A DNA stretch of 64,000 bases from Halorientalis sp. LT38 (GTDB lineage: Archaea > Halobacteriota > Halobacteria > Halobacteriales > Haloarculaceae): the NCBI RefSeq assembly GCF_037031225.1, contig NZ_JAYEZN010000001.1, positions 2,852,001-2,916,000 of the forward strand. The letters are read 5' to 3'. The notes below the pieces were generated by a model that saw nothing but the letters and a program-made list of their open reading frames with translations, was not told the DNA's origin and did not search any database. This document shows, in pieces, positions 31,113 through 40,104 of this stretch. A program made the translations under genes and the position numbers. The stretch's first letter is position 1. Every line of letters begins with the position of its first letter.

Positions 31113-32759
31113 TCACTCCACCGGCGTCACGTCGGTCACGGTGCCGACGCCCTTAGAGCGACCCTCGCGGAAGACGAATCGCTGGCCTTCCTCGACGTAG
31201 TAGGGGCGGAACTTGAAGCGGACGCGCGTCTCGCCGGAGTCGCCGGGGAGGAGTTGGCCGCCCTCGGGGTAGAACGCGCCGGCCTCGCTGACGGTCTCGA
31301 GGTGGACGACCGGTTCGTAGCCGTCGCCGATGCGCGTGGGGTGGTTGAGGACCATCACTTCGGCCTCGAACTCCCGGACGGGCGTCGGGTCGGCGTCGCG
31401 GGGGAGCAACGCCATCCCGCGCTCGATGTCGACCTCGGCGATGCCCTTCAGCGCGATGCCGACGATGCGGCCCGCCTGCGCCTCGTCGACGCGGTGGTAG
31501 TGCATCTCGATCGACCGCACCTCGACCTCGCGGAAGGTGCCGTCCTGCATCGGACCGATCAGGAGTTCGTCGCCGGCCTCGACGGTCCCGGAGCGAATCG
31601 TCCCGGACGCGACCGCGCCGACGCCGGTGACGTTGTACGTCCGGTCGACGTACATGGTGAACGCCTCGTCGCTGCGGTCGGTGCCCACGGTTTTGGGCAG
31701 GCGCTCGAACAGTTCGTCGAGCTGGGCCAGTCCGTCCATGGTCACCGCGCTCGTCGTCAGGACCGGGACGACCGTCTCGCTGATCTCCTCGACGGCCGCG
31801 TCGACGCCGTGGCGCTCGACCCTGAGCGGCGTCTTGTCGACCTCGCGGAGCAGGCGCTCGACCTCGCGTTCGACCTCGCGCAGGCGCTCCTCGCTCACCA
31901 GGTCGGCTTTCGTGATGGCGACGACCGTCGGGAGGTCGGTCGCCAGCAGGATGCCGAGGTGCTCGCGGGTGGTCTTCGTGGGGCCGTCGTCGGCCGCGAC
32001 GGTCAGGAGGCCGTAGTCGAGCTTCTGCCCGACCAGGCCGCGGATGGTGGTGCGGAGCCACGGTTCGTGGCCCACGGTGTCGACGAAGGAGACGAGGCGG
32101 TCGGCCTCCTCGACGACGCGGGCGCGGTCCGACTTGCGGTGGGGGTTGTCCATCCGGACCGGGCCGTCGTCGTCGAAGCCGTAGACGCCGTAGGACAGGT
32201 CAGCCGAGAGGCCGCGTTCGACCTCGTGGGGCTGGACGTCGAGGAAGGATCGGGTGCCGCCCTCACCGTCGTCGGCGTCGCCGGTGACCAGCGAGCCGAC
32301 CAGCGTGCTCTTGCCGTGGTCGACGTGGCCGGCGGTCCCGACGACGATGTGCTCGTCGTCGCTCATCACGGCACCCTCCCGGATGGTCGCGACGCCGACG
32401 ATGCCGCCGGTCCCGGCGTCGCCCTTCGTGGCCGTGCCGGTGGCCTCGTCGACGCCCCAGGTCTCCACGTCGTCGATGTGCGCGCCGGCCTCCTCGGCCA
32501 GCAGGGAGAGGACGTCCATCGACTCGGAGAAGGTGTCCGGGTCGATGCCGGCGAGGCCGCCGTCGTCGGTGACCCCGACGACGTAGGTCGCTTCCCCGTC
32601 GCCCGAGAGGACGCGATGACGGAGCTGTGCGGCCAGGCTCTCGAACCGTCCCTCCGTCGCGTGGAGGTCTTTCGTGAGCCGCTCTTTGAACTCGACGCTG
32701 CCGCCCTCCTCCTCACCGCGCTCGATGGCGCGTTCGAGGACGGCCCGGTCGGGGCTCAT
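31113..32759 (-). CDS. GTPBP1-type translational GTPase
   Basis: A 548-residue GTPase. The N-terminal 130 residues are an archaeal extension (SVEFKERLTKDLHATEGRFE, VVGVTDDGGLAG). The G-domain has P-loop GTAGHVDHGKST (about 141-152), G3 SFVDTVGHEPW, and G4 AITKADL, followed by EF-Tu-like beta-barrel domains 2 and 3 (GVGAVASGTIRSGTV, AGRIVGIALKGI). GTPBP1/GP-1 relatives of EF1A are linked to mRNA or translation quality control. Its stop lies 2 bp from the HTH gene stop. Confidence 0.9.
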   Translation of the reverse strand: MSPDRAVLERAIERGEEEGGSVEFKERLTKDLHATEGRFESLAAQLRHRVLSGDGEATYVVGVTDDGGLAGIDPDTFSESMDVLSLLAEEAGAHIDDVETWGVDEATGTATKGDAGTGGIVGVATIREGAVMSDDEHIVVGTAGHVDHGKSTLVGSLVTGDADDGEGGTRSFLDVQPHEVERGLSADLSYGVYGFDDDGPVRMDNPHRKSDRARVVEEADRLVSFVDTVGHEPWLRTTIRGLVGQKLDYGLLTVAADDGPTKTTREHLGILLATDLPTVVAITKADLVSEERLREVEREVERLLREVDKTPLRVERHGVDAAVEEISETVVPVLTTSAVTMDGLAQLDELFERLPKTVGTDRSDEAFTMYVDRTYNVTGVGAVASGTIRSGTVEAGDELLIGPMQDGTFREVEVRSIEMHYHRVDEAQAGRIVGIALKGIAEVDIERGMALLPRDADPTPVREFEAEVMVLNHPTRIGDGYEPVVHLETVSEAGAFYPEGGQLLPGDSGETRVRFKFRPYYVEEGQRFVFREGRSKGVGTVTDVTPVE

Positions 32760-32888
32760 ACGTCGCGGTTAGGGGACAGCTATTAAAAGCTTTCTCGAAT
32801 CTAGAGTGGTGTTACCACGGTGCGTATATATGGGGGCCGGGGATCCGGCGCACCGCCCTCTCGAATCACCGCACGTCCCTTCAACGAA

Positions 32889-33572
32889 TCACCGCACGTC
32901 CTCGCCCCGGATCGCTTCGACGGCCTCCAGAAACCCCGCGCCGTAACTGTCGTCGGTCACCTCGTCGGCCGCGGCCAGCGCGCGCTCGTCGGCGTTGGCG
33001 ACGGCGATGGACCGACCCGCCGTCTCGAAGGTCGCCACGTCGTTCTCGGAGTCGCCGACGGCGACGAAGTCTTCGGGGTCGAGATCGAGCGTCCGCGCGA
33101 CCGCCTTCAGTCCCTTGCCCTTGTCCACGTCGGGCGTCTTGACGTGGTAGGCGAAGCCGGTGTCGACCACTTCGAGGCCGTGGTCGGCCGCGATCCGTTC
33201 GAGGGGGTCGAGCGGCTGGTCGAGGGCGACCGCGATCTCCGTCTCGCGCCAGCGGTTGACGAAGTCCGGTTCGTCCCAGCCGAGGTCGTAGCCGGCCGCT
33301 TCGTACTCCTCGGCGACCGCCCACGCGCCCTCGGGGTCGCCGGTGAAGACGATCTCCTCGCCCGCGACGGCGACGACGCCGCCGTTCTCGGCGATCACGG
33401 TGATCGGAATCGCCAGGAACTCACAGAGCGCGACGGGGTACGGGAAGGCCTTCCCCGTCGCCACGACCACCGGCGCGTCCCACTCCTGCAGGACCGGCAT
33501 CACGCGCGGGTCGAGGCCGCGGTCCGGCCCCGTCAGCGTCCCGTCGATGTCGACCGCCAGCGGCGGGGTCAC
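32889..33572 (-). CDS. Phosphoglycolate phosphatase, archaeal type (HAD-IIB)
   Basis: A 227-residue enzyme starting at GTG 33570-33572 (VTPPLAVDIDGTLTG). HAD motif I is AVDIDGTLTG, motif II VVATGKAFPYP, motif III is the Lys in KTPDVDKGKGLKAVA, and motif IV GDSENDVATFETAG. The text IAENGGVVAVAGEEI is typical of the archaeal phosphoglycolate phosphatase of the Cof/HAD-IIB group. A longer frame extends upstream but lacks a natural start. It is divergent from the MBL gene. Confidence 0.9.
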   Translation of the reverse strand: MTPPLAVDIDGTLTGPDRGLDPRVMPVLQEWDAPVVVATGKAFPYPVALCEFLAIPITVIAENGGVVAVAGEEIVFTGDPEGAWAVAEEYEAAGYDLGWDEPDFVNRWRETEIAVALDQPLDPLERIAADHGLEVVDTGFAYHVKTPDVDKGKGLKAVARTLDLDPEDFVAVGDSENDVATFETAGRSIAVANADERALAAADEVTDDSYGAGFLEAVEAIRGEDVR

Positions 33573-33666
33573 GCGTGTCCTCCCGCCATCGTGGCGACTG
33601 TGTCTATTTCCATGGCCCTGGCTACTGCCTCCCATCGCATAAGTGACCGCGGTCCCTCTCGCCGGT

Positions 33667-34563
33667 ATGGACGCCGAATCGGTCGCGGGGTGCCCCGACA
33701 TCCATCTCGTCGACAACGAACTGTTCGGGACCGAGGGACTGCTGGCGACCTACCTGCTCGACGCCGCCGACCCCGCGATCCTGGACGCCGGCACCGTCGC
33801 CGGCGCGGAGCGCATCCTCGCGGCGATGGACGCGATCGGGATCGACGCCGCCGACGTCGAGTACGTCGTCGTCAGTCACGTCCACCTCGATCACGCCGCC
33901 GGAACCGCTCGACTGCTCGACGCCTGCGAGAACGCGACCGCCGTCGTCCACGAGCGCGGCCTGCCCTATCTCACCGACCCCGACCGCCTCGACCGCCTCG
34001 TCGAGAGCGTCGAGGCCGCCATCGGGATGGAAGCTCCCTACAGCGACCCGGGCCTGCTCCCGACCGAGCGCTGTCGCGCCGTCTCCGGCGGCGAGACCCT
34101 CGCGCTGGGCGATCGGCTGCTGGAACTCTACGACGCACCGGGCCACGCACCCCATCACCTGGTCTGCTTCGAGCCCGATTCCGCGACGCTGTTCGGCGCC
34201 GACGCCGTCGGCGCGTTCGCCCCGCGGGTCGACGGCGTGGCACCCACCACGCCGCCGCCGAGCTTCGACCTTGAGGCGAACCTCGCGACCGTCGAGCGCC
34301 TGCTGGAACTCGATCCCTCGCGGACCCTGTACAGCCACTTCGGCCCCGGAAAACCCGGCGAAGCGACGGCGGAACTGCGCGACTACGCGGCCATGCTCCC
34401 GGAGTGGGTCGAGGCCGTCCGCAGCGCTCGCGAGGCGACGGACGACGACCTCGACGAGATGGTCTCCGAACTCAGACCGGAGTGGGAGAGTCCGACGCTC
34501 CGGCGTGACGTGGTCGGCGTCTGCGGCTACCTCGACCGCGACGATCAGGTCAGCCGCTCGTAG
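33667..34563 (+). CDS. Metallo-beta-lactamase fold hydrolase
   Basis: A 298-residue MBL-fold protein (MDAESVAGCPDIHLVDNELF). The HxHxDH metal motif is VVVSHVHLDHAAGTARLL, a further ligand region is DAPGHAPHHLVCFEP, and LFGADAVGAFAPR supplies the bridging Asp. The C-terminal half (TLYSHFGPGKPGEA) has the last His. This layout resembles glyoxalase-II/ lactonase-like enzymes; substrate is unknown. Its 3' end overlaps the convergent J-domain gene by 19 bp. Confidence 0.9.
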   Translation: MDAESVAGCPDIHLVDNELFGTEGLLATYLLDAADPAILDAGTVAGAERILAAMDAIGIDAADVEYVVVSHVHLDHAAGTARLLDACENATAVVHERGLPYLTDPDRLDRLVESVEAAIGMEAPYSDPGLLPTERCRAVSGGETLALGDRLLELYDAPGHAPHHLVCFEPDSATLFGADAVGAFAPRVDGVAPTTPPPSFDLEANLATVERLLELDPSRTLYSHFGPGKPGEATAELRDYAAMLPEWVEAVRSAREATDDDLDEMVSELRPEWESPTLRRDVVGVCGYLDRDDQVSRS

Positions 34564-35096
34564 GCGGCGTTGACCCGCTTGAACTCGTCCTCGTCGCCGC
34601 CCGCCGTGTCGGGGTGAACTTCTTTGACCTTCTGCCGGTAGGCGGCCTTTACCGTCTCGTCGTCGGCACCGACCTCGACGCCGAGGATGCTGTAGGCTTC
34701 GGCCTCGCTCGGCCCGTCGGTCTGCTGGCGCGCGCGTCGACGCTGGCGCTGCCCTTGCCGTCCGGCTCGACGCTGGCCGCCACTCGTGCGTCGGCCGCCG
34801 CGACCGCCCGGCGCGGTCCAGTCCTCCCGGGGTCCCGCGCCGAACCCACCCGTCTCGCGCGTCCGCGACCGCGACTCCCCACGACCGTTGTTCTGTCGCG
34901 CGCGGTCTTCGACCGACCGGTAGACCCGGGCCGCGAGGCGGCCGCTGGCCTGGTACCACATGAAGTAGGCGGCGGCGCCGACGGCGGCCGCGATCACCAG
35001 GATCGCGAGGTTGTAGACCACCGCCAGGACGGCGAGCACGACTGCACAGACCGCGAGGGCAGCCGCGACGCCCGAGATGAGCCGGTCGTGATCCAC
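34545..35096 (-). CDS. Membrane-anchored J-domain protein
   Basis: A 183-residue protein. Two hydrophobic helices (about 9-25 and 28-46, VCAVVLAVLAVVYNLAILV) precede an Arg/Gly-rich linker, and the C-terminal 60 residues form a J domain: AYSILGVEVGADDETVKAAYRQKVKEVHPDTAG with the HPD tripeptide, then FKRVNAAYERL. It probably recruits DnaK at the membrane. The linker (TGGFGAGPREDWTAPGGRGG and on) is strongly basic, unusual for a halophile protein. The 3' end overlaps the MBL gene. Confidence 0.88.
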   Translation of the reverse strand: MDHDRLISGVAAALAVCAVVLAVLAVVYNLAILVIAAAVGAAAYFMWYQASGRLAARVYRSVEDRARQNNGRGESRSRTRETGGFGAGPREDWTAPGGRGGRRTSGGQRRAGRQGQRQRRRARQQTDGPSEAEAYSILGVEVGADDETVKAAYRQKVKEVHPDTAGGDEDEFKRVNAAYERLT

Positions 35097-35215
35097 GCCC
35101 CGAGATTCGGACCCGACCCCCGTAAGCCTCCCGACTGCGGGCCTGACTGCGGGCAGCGAGGCCCTCGTCGCCCCGGCGCGCAGGGTTCAAATGGCTGGCC
35201 GTGGTAGTAGTTGGC

Positions 35216-35419
35216 ATGAGCGTAGCCGGGAACTGCGAGATCTGCGCGACCGGCGGCGTCAGCCACACCTGCACCCGCTGTGCGCAACTGGTCTGCGAGA
35301 AGCACTTCGACGAGGAGACCGGCCTCTGCGTCGAGTGTCTCGCGGAGGTCGGCGAGGGCCGCGGGCAGGGTCGCCAGCCGCAGAACATGCCCGACGGCGT
35401 CGACACCTACCGGTTCTGA
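35216..35419 (+). CDS. Small zinc-finger protein
   Basis: A 67-residue protein (MSVAGNCEICATGGVSHTCT) with CxxC pairs at NCEICAT and HTCTRCAQLVC, then EKHFDEETGLCVECL, giving a Cys/His pattern C-x2-C...C-x2-C...C-x3-H...C-x2-C suited to two zinc ions. Short haloarchaeal proteins of this type are abundant and mostly of unknown role. The five-residue upstream extension is possible, but the ATG at 35216 fits better. Confidence 0.75.
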   Translation: MSVAGNCEICATGGVSHTCTRCAQLVCEKHFDEETGLCVECLAEVGEGRGQGRQPQNMPDGVDTYRF

Positions 35420-35504
35420 GCCGCCGTTTGGGCGACAGCTCCCCGGAGCCGACGGTACGAGGCCGGTCGCAGGAACTTTGTTCCGAGCTGCCGGAACTGC
35501 AACC

Positions 35505-36347
35505 ATGGTCCGTCGCCTGCCGGACGTCTTCGACGTCCTCCTCGCCGGTAACCTCGCCCTGGTCGCGGTCGCCGCCGCGGGAAGTCTTCCGGGAGTCGGG
35601 ATCTTCGAACCACCGGCCCTCGCGGCCGGAATACTCGCCTTCGGTGCGGTGGCGGGGTTCGCGACCACTCGCGAGGACCCCGACGTCGTGCTGGCTCGAC
35701 GCGGCTGGCACGTCGCATCCCTCGCTGTCCAGTCGCTGGTGCTGTTCGGCGCGGTCGTCTGGCTCTCCACGCAGCCGGGCGACCCCGCGCTCTCGCCGTC
35801 GGTCTGGACGCTCATGGCAGCGCTCGTGGTTGGCCTGGCCGTCTACGTGGTCGGCAACCGACGCGTGATCGACCGGGCCGAAGCGGCCGGCGAGGTTCGC
35901 GCTCGATGGACCGCGAGCGCCCCGCGCCGCCGGACCTGGGTCGTTCGCGCCGTCTTCCTGGTGGCCGGCGTCGCGGTCATAGTGGGCGGACTGGTCCTCC
36001 ACGTCCCGGGCGCCGAGTCGCTGGCCGCCGTCGGTGGGTTCCTCCTGATCTGGCCGCTCTTCGTCGGCCGCTCGCGCGAGTACGCCGTGCTCCCCGACGG
36101 GCTCTACGTCCGCCAGCGTGGCTCGTACGCCGGCGAGTTCCTTCCCTGGTCGCGCCTCACCGGCTACCGGGTGACCGACGACGCCCTCGTCGTCGAGCGC
36201 TGGATCCCGCTGCTGGCGTTCCACTCGAAACTGGGGGACCTGGCGGATCTCGATGCGGTCACCGCCGCGCTGGATCGGGCCTTCGCATCTGCGGACGAAC
36301 CGGCGGATCGGGACCCCGACGGTTCCACCGTCAGCGGAACTGATTGA
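35505..36347 (+). CDS. Membrane protein with C-terminal PH-like domain
   Basis: A 280-residue protein (MVRRLPDVFDVLLAGNLALV). It has about six hydrophobic segments up to residue 200, including LAAVGGFLLIWPLFVG, followed by a short beta-rich domain: REYAVLPDGLYVRQRGSYAGEFLPWSRLTGYRVTDDALVVER, then a helix LGDLADLDAVTAALDRAF. The same end domain (YRLxxxGIxRSxxVWxxxYxWxxFxxFxxxDDAxVLHRS) is shared with the genes at 48823 and 49727, so the three are paralogs. The PH-like fold is inferred. Its 3' end overlaps pyrF by 17 bp in convergent orientation. Confidence 0.72.
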   Translation: MVRRLPDVFDVLLAGNLALVAVAAAGSLPGVGIFEPPALAAGILAFGAVAGFATTREDPDVVLARRGWHVASLAVQSLVLFGAVVWLSTQPGDPALSPSVWTLMAALVVGLAVYVVGNRRVIDRAEAAGEVRARWTASAPRRRTWVVRAVFLVAGVAVIVGGLVLHVPGAESLAAVGGFLLIWPLFVGRSREYAVLPDGLYVRQRGSYAGEFLPWSRLTGYRVTDDALVVERWIPLLAFHSKLGDLADLDAVTAALDRAFASADEPADRDPDGSTVSGTD

Positions 36348-37128
36348 GCCGCTGTTTCAGCCGTTTCGCAGCCTGGCCGCTGGCCTTGTGGAACTGCTCG
36401 CCCTGGTCCTCACCAGCGAAGATAATGCCGCGCGAGGAGTTGACGAGTCCGACGCCATCGGCCAGGCCGTGCTCGACGGCGGCCTCGGCGTCGCCCCCCT
36501 GCGCGCCCACGCCGGGGACGAGGAACGGGATCTCGGGGACGATCTCGCGGATCTCTTCTAGCTCTTCGGGCTGTGTCGCGCCGACCACGAGGCCGACGTT
36601 GCCGTTGCGGTTCCAGGTGTCGGCCAGTGCGGCGACCCGCTCGTACAGCGGCTCGCCCGAGTCGAGTTCGAGGTTCTGGAGGTCCGCGCCGCCCGGATTG
36701 GAGGTCCGGCAGAGGAGGAAGACGCCCGAGTCCGCTCGTTCGAGAAACGGCTCCAGCGAGTCCCGGCCCATGTAGGGGTTGGCGGTGATCGCGTCGGCCG
36801 TATCGAGCAGGTCGGCGTACTGGCGGGCGGTATTGCCGATGTCGCCCCGTTTGGCGTCGAGCAGGACGGGCACGTCCTTCCCGTGGGCGTAGGCGATGGT
36901 CTCCTCCAGTGCCCGCCAGCCGTCGGGGTCCTCGTAGAAGGCCGCGTTAGGCTTGTAGCAGGCGGCGTGTTCGTGCGTGGCGTCGATGATCCGACGGTTG
37001 AACGCCCACCGCGGGAGGTCCCGGTCCAGCAGGTGCTCGGGCAGGCGGTCGGGGTCGGGGTCGAGCCCGACGCTCACGACGCTGTCGACCGCGTCGATGC
37101 GGTCGGCCAGCCGATCGAAGAAGGTCAT
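36331..37128 (-). CDS. pyrF: Orotidine 5'-phosphate decarboxylase, type 2
   Basis: A 265-residue enzyme of pyrimidine synthesis converting OMP to UMP. It begins MTFFDRLADRIDAVDSVVSV. The catalytic loop is VLLDAKRGDIGNTARQYADL (Asp91, Lys93, Asp96 in the D-x-K-x-x-D pattern), and the phosphate-binding end is FLVPGVGAQGGDAEAAVEHG and NSSRGIIFAG. The type 2 length and the CYKPNAAFYE stretch match. The start at 37126-37128 is preferred over an earlier frame extension. No other pyr genes are in the window. Confidence 0.95.
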   Translation of the reverse strand: MTFFDRLADRIDAVDSVVSVGLDPDPDRLPEHLLDRDLPRWAFNRRIIDATHEHAACYKPNAAFYEDPDGWRALEETIAYAHGKDVPVLLDAKRGDIGNTARQYADLLDTADAITANPYMGRDSLEPFLERADSGVFLLCRTSNPGGADLQNLELDSGEPLYERVAALADTWNRNGNVGLVVGATQPEELEEIREIVPEIPFLVPGVGAQGGDAEAAVEHGLADGVGLVNSSRGIIFAGEDQGEQFHKASGQAAKRLKQRLNQFR

Positions 37129-37165
37129 ACCGGGGGCTGGCCCGGTACGCACTACAAGGTTCCCA

Positions 37166-37918
37166 TTACCCGCTCGCCCCGTACACGACCCGGACGCTCG
37201 TCGTGACGGAGACGTCGCCGGTCTCGATGCTCGTGTCACCGTCGCCCGATTCGGCCATCGCGGCGTCGTACCTGACCGGCCGGAAGTTCCCGCCGGTCGC
37301 GTCGACGCGCTGGACGCCGGTGACCGAGAGGTCGCCCGCGTTCGCGAGCGTGTCGGCCTGTCGGTCCGCGTCGTTCATGGCGTCCTCGAGCGCCTGGTCG
37401 CGGAGGTCCGCGCGGGTGTCGTCGGCCAGCGTGAACCGGACCGACTGGACTTCCGCGCCAGCGTCCGCGGCGGCGTCGACGACCGCGCCGGCGCGGTCGG
37501 TGTTCGAGAGGGTCACCTCGAAGGCGTGGATGCCGCGCAGTTCGGGGCCGGAATCGCCGCCCTCACGCGGCGGTCCGCGCCGGGGCGGTTCCTCGATCCG
37601 GTAGTCGACCGTCTCGACGCTGTCGTCGTCGACGCCAGCCTCGGAGAGGGCGCTCCGGAGGTCACTCGCGCCACTGGAGAGCTCCGAGCGGATAGCGCTC
37701 GGCTCCCCTCCCTCTGCGGTGACCGCGAGTCTGAGCACCGCCTCGTCGGGCTGGGCGCTCGCTTCGCCCTCACCCGAGACGGTGATCGTCTGGTTGTCCG
37801 TTCCGCCGTCTGTCTGGGCCGGTTCCGCGCCGCCCCCGTCGAGCGCCAGGACGGTCCCCGCCGCGCCGACAGTGAGGACGACGGCGGCCAGGGCCGCCAG
37901 GAGTGCTGTCTTTCGCAT
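37166..37918 (-). CDS. Secreted SIMPL (DUF541) domain protein
   Basis: A 250-residue protein (MRKTALLAALAAVVLTVGAA) with an N-terminal signal-like helix, then a SIMPL domain: TITVSGEGEASAQPDEAVLRLAVTAEG, SDLRSALSEAGVDDDSVETVDYRIEE, HAFEVTLSNTDRAGAVVDAAADAG, VRFTLADDTRADLRDQALEDAMNDADRQAD. In bacteria such proteins have mixed roles in oxidative and envelope stress; the haloarchaeal role is unknown. The segment EEPPRRGPPREGG is a Pro/Arg insert in the middle. It is divergent from the HAD gene at 38032. Confidence 0.85.
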   Translation of the reverse strand: MRKTALLAALAAVVLTVGAAGTVLALDGGGAEPAQTDGGTDNQTITVSGEGEASAQPDEAVLRLAVTAEGGEPSAIRSELSSGASDLRSALSEAGVDDDSVETVDYRIEEPPRRGPPREGGDSGPELRGIHAFEVTLSNTDRAGAVVDAAADAGAEVQSVRFTLADDTRADLRDQALEDAMNDADRQADTLANAGDLSVTGVQRVDATGGNFRPVRYDAAMAESGDGDTSIETGDVSVTTSVRVVYGASG

Positions 37919-38031
37919 GCAGGGGTGACTTCTCCGGCGACCGTTGAATACTCGCCGGAGAGTCAAACGCGGGTTTGAGTCTCGGGAGCCGACGCGAACA
38001 CTCAAACCCCGTCGCCGGTAACGGACGGGCG

Positions 38032-38685
38032 ATGTCGCCGCCCCTCGCGGTCGCGTTCGACCTGGACTACACGCTCGCCGTCACCGACAGGGACCGCCAG
38101 GCGCTGCTCGACGACGCGACCGAGCGGGCCGGTGCGCCGCCCCTCGCCCGCGGGGACTACCTCGACGCCCACGGGACCGTGGCGGCCACCGAGACGCGGG
38201 CGCCCATCTTCGATCGCCTCCTGACCGACGGCACCGATCCCGAGACCGTCGCGACCGCCTACCGGCGGGCGATCGAGGACGCGCTCGAACCGGTCGCGGG
38301 GGTCGCGGACCTCCTGGAAGCACTCCGGGAGGACTACCGGGTCGGCCTGCTGACCGACGGGCCCCAGACCGCCCAGCGCGGCAAACTCGACGAGCTGGAG
38401 TGGGCGGGGCTGTTCGACGCCGTCGTCATCACCGGCACGTTGCCCGCCGGGAAGCCGGACGAGCGTGCCTTCGCGGCGATCTGTTCGGAACTGGGGGTCG
38501 AGCCGGTCGAGACGGCGTACGTCGGCGACCGTCCCGAGGTAGACGTCGCGGGCGCGGCCGCGGCCGGCCTCGCCACTGTGCAGGTGTGCTATCCCGGCGG
38601 CCCCGACCCCCATCCGGCGGCCGACGCGACGGTCGCCCGGGACGAACTGGTCGAAACGCTACCCGACATTCTCGCGGCGCTGTAG
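38032..38685 (+). CDS. HAD superfamily hydrolase
   Basis: A 217-residue HAD protein (MSPPLAVAFDLDYTLAVTDR). Motif I is AFDLDYTLAV, with Tyr in place of the usual Gly after the second Asp, motif II LLTDGPQTAQRGK, motif III AGKPDERAFAAI, motif IV YVGDRPEVDVAGAAAAG. The helical cap is of the C1 type. The substrate is unknown, most likely a small sugar or nucleotide phosphate. Its stop codon abuts the stop of the following minus-strand gene. Confidence 0.87.
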   Translation: MSPPLAVAFDLDYTLAVTDRDRQALLDDATERAGAPPLARGDYLDAHGTVAATETRAPIFDRLLTDGTDPETVATAYRRAIEDALEPVAGVADLLEALREDYRVGLLTDGPQTAQRGKLDELEWAGLFDAVVITGTLPAGKPDERAFAAICSELGVEPVETAYVGDRPEVDVAGAAAAGLATVQVCYPGGPDPHPAADATVARDELVETLPDILAAL

Positions 38686-39087
38686 TCACGCCGCGTCGTC
38701 GCTGTCGTCGCTCGCGGCCGCCACCAGCACGTCGACGGCCGCCTTCACCGCCGCGCCGGACTCGACGAAGAGGAGCGCCCGCGGCGGGTCGACGGCTTTC
38801 GGCCGCACGCGCAGGTCGCTTCTCTCGGCGGCCTCGGCCGCGTCCGTGCCGGCCGCGACGCCGGCTCGCAGCTCCAGATAGGCCCGGTCTGGCTGGACGG
38901 CCACGTCGGCCACTCGGTCGCCGTCGCGGTCGATGCCGTAGGCGAACGCGCCGTCGGCGGTCGGTTCCACGTCCGGGTCGGCGTCGACGACTGCCATCGC
39001 CGCCAGCGGGCCGGTCTCGCGGCCCGTCACCTCGGAGGCGAGCAGTTGCGCGATGCGGCGGCCGTCGGTGACGCGGTCCTCGACCAT
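38686..39087 (-). CDS. Conserved haloarchaeal protein, unknown function
   Basis: A 133-residue acidic protein (MVEDRVTDGRRIAQLLASEV). Recognisable segments are TGRETGPLAAMAVVDADPDV, FAYGIDRDGDRVADVAVQPD, YLELRAGVAAGTDAAEAAER, and LLFVESGAAVKAAVDVLVAA. There is no signal, membrane helix or metal motif. It starts inside the stop of the DUF2240 gene (ATG at 39085-39087), so the two are translationally coupled and may work together. Confidence 0.7.
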   Translation of the reverse strand: MVEDRVTDGRRIAQLLASEVTGRETGPLAAMAVVDADPDVEPTADGAFAYGIDRDGDRVADVAVQPDRAYLELRAGVAAGTDAAEAAERSDLRVRPKAVDPPRALLFVESGAAVKAAVDVLVAAASDDSDDAA

Positions 39088-39527
39088 CAGAGATCACCCA
39101 GCGCGCGCTCGGCTGCGTCGGTCACGTCCAGGCCTTCGCGTTTCGCGTAGACGACCGCGGCGGCCTCGACGGTCACGCCCAGGTCCGCCTGCAGCGAGTT
39201 GATCTCCGCGACGGCCGCCTGTTTCTCGATGCCGGCCTCGACCAGCAGATCCAGGATGCGCTCGAACGTCGACCGCTGCTGGAGGATCGACTCCTCGGGG
39301 ACGAACCCCTCGGGCACGTCGACGGCGTCCGGGTCGAACTCGGCGGTCACGTCGCCGTCGGTGCGACTGATCAACCCCTCGCCCGCGGCGACGTCGAGCA
39401 GGCGCTTCGCCTGGTCGGGGGTGAACCAGTCCCGATCCAGCGAGAGGGCGACGACGAACTCGCTCTCCCCCATCGCGGTCCGGCCCTGCTGGCGGAAGGG
39501 GGCGGCGACGGCCGTCCGGAGACTCAT
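39087..39527 (-). CDS. DUF2240 family protein
   Basis: A 146-residue protein with ATG at 39525-39527 (MSLRTAVAAPFRQQGRTAMG). The family text is ESEFVVALSLDRDWFTPDQAKRLLDVAAGEGLI and QQRSTFERILDLLVEAGIEKQAAVAEIN. The N-terminal half looks like a winged helix, the C-terminal half like a UBA-type helix bundle, suggesting binding of nucleic acid or a partner protein; this is inference. It is upstream of and coupled to the gene at 38686. Confidence 0.82.
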   Translation of the reverse strand: MSLRTAVAAPFRQQGRTAMGESEFVVALSLDRDWFTPDQAKRLLDVAAGEGLISRTDGDVTAEFDPDAVDVPEGFVPEESILQQRSTFERILDLLVEAGIEKQAAVAEINSLQADLGVTVEAAAVVYAKREGLDVTDAAERALGDL

Positions 39528-39622
39528 CGTCTCCCCCGGCGACCGGGACCGTCCTAAACCCATCGGATGGACCCAGGGATTCGAGTCGAGAGGTTCAAGT
39601 GGACGCCTGCGAATTTCCGGGT

Positions 39623-39997
39623 ATGAAAGGACAGGGACGTTCCCCGCGCAAGCGCACCGGCGGTCGGCTGCGACCGAACCACAAGAAGCGAAAGCACGAA
39701 CTCGGCGGCGAGCCGACCGAGACGCAGGTCGGCGACGCGAAGCTGAAGTTCGTCGACACGCGCGGTAACACCGACAAGGTCCGCGCCATCGAGGTCGACA
39801 CCGCGAGCGTCGCCACCGACGACGGGACGATCGCCGCCGAGATCGAGAACGTCGCCGAGAACGGCGCGAACCCCAACTACGCCCGCCGGAACATCGTCAC
39901 GAAGGGCGCCATCCTCGAGACCAGCGAGGGCCGCGTCCGCGTCACGTCCCGCCCCGGCCAGGACGGCCAGGTCAACGGCGTCCTCGTCGAGGAGTAG
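39623..39997 (+). CDS. rps8e: 30S ribosomal protein S8e
   Basis: A 124-residue ribosomal protein (MKGQGRSPRKRTGGRLRPNH). The very basic N-terminus and the block KRKHELGGEPTETQVGD, then YARRNIVTKGAILETSEGRVRVTSRPGQDG, identify S8e of the small subunit. The ATG at 39623 is used; an upstream frame would add eight non-typical residues. It is a single gene with no other ribosomal gene nearby. Confidence 0.96.
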   Translation: MKGQGRSPRKRTGGRLRPNHKKRKHELGGEPTETQVGDAKLKFVDTRGNTDKVRAIEVDTASVATDDGTIAAEIENVAENGANPNYARRNIVTKGAILETSEGRVRVTSRPGQDGQVNGVLVEE

Positions 39998-40104
39998 GCC
40001 GCTTCGGCGCTCTCGATTTCTCGCGTTCGACCGACTGGTGAGCACCGGGGTTCCGATCCAGTGTCGGCCACAAGATACGTCCCCTCCCGACCCCACTCCC
40101 TTGT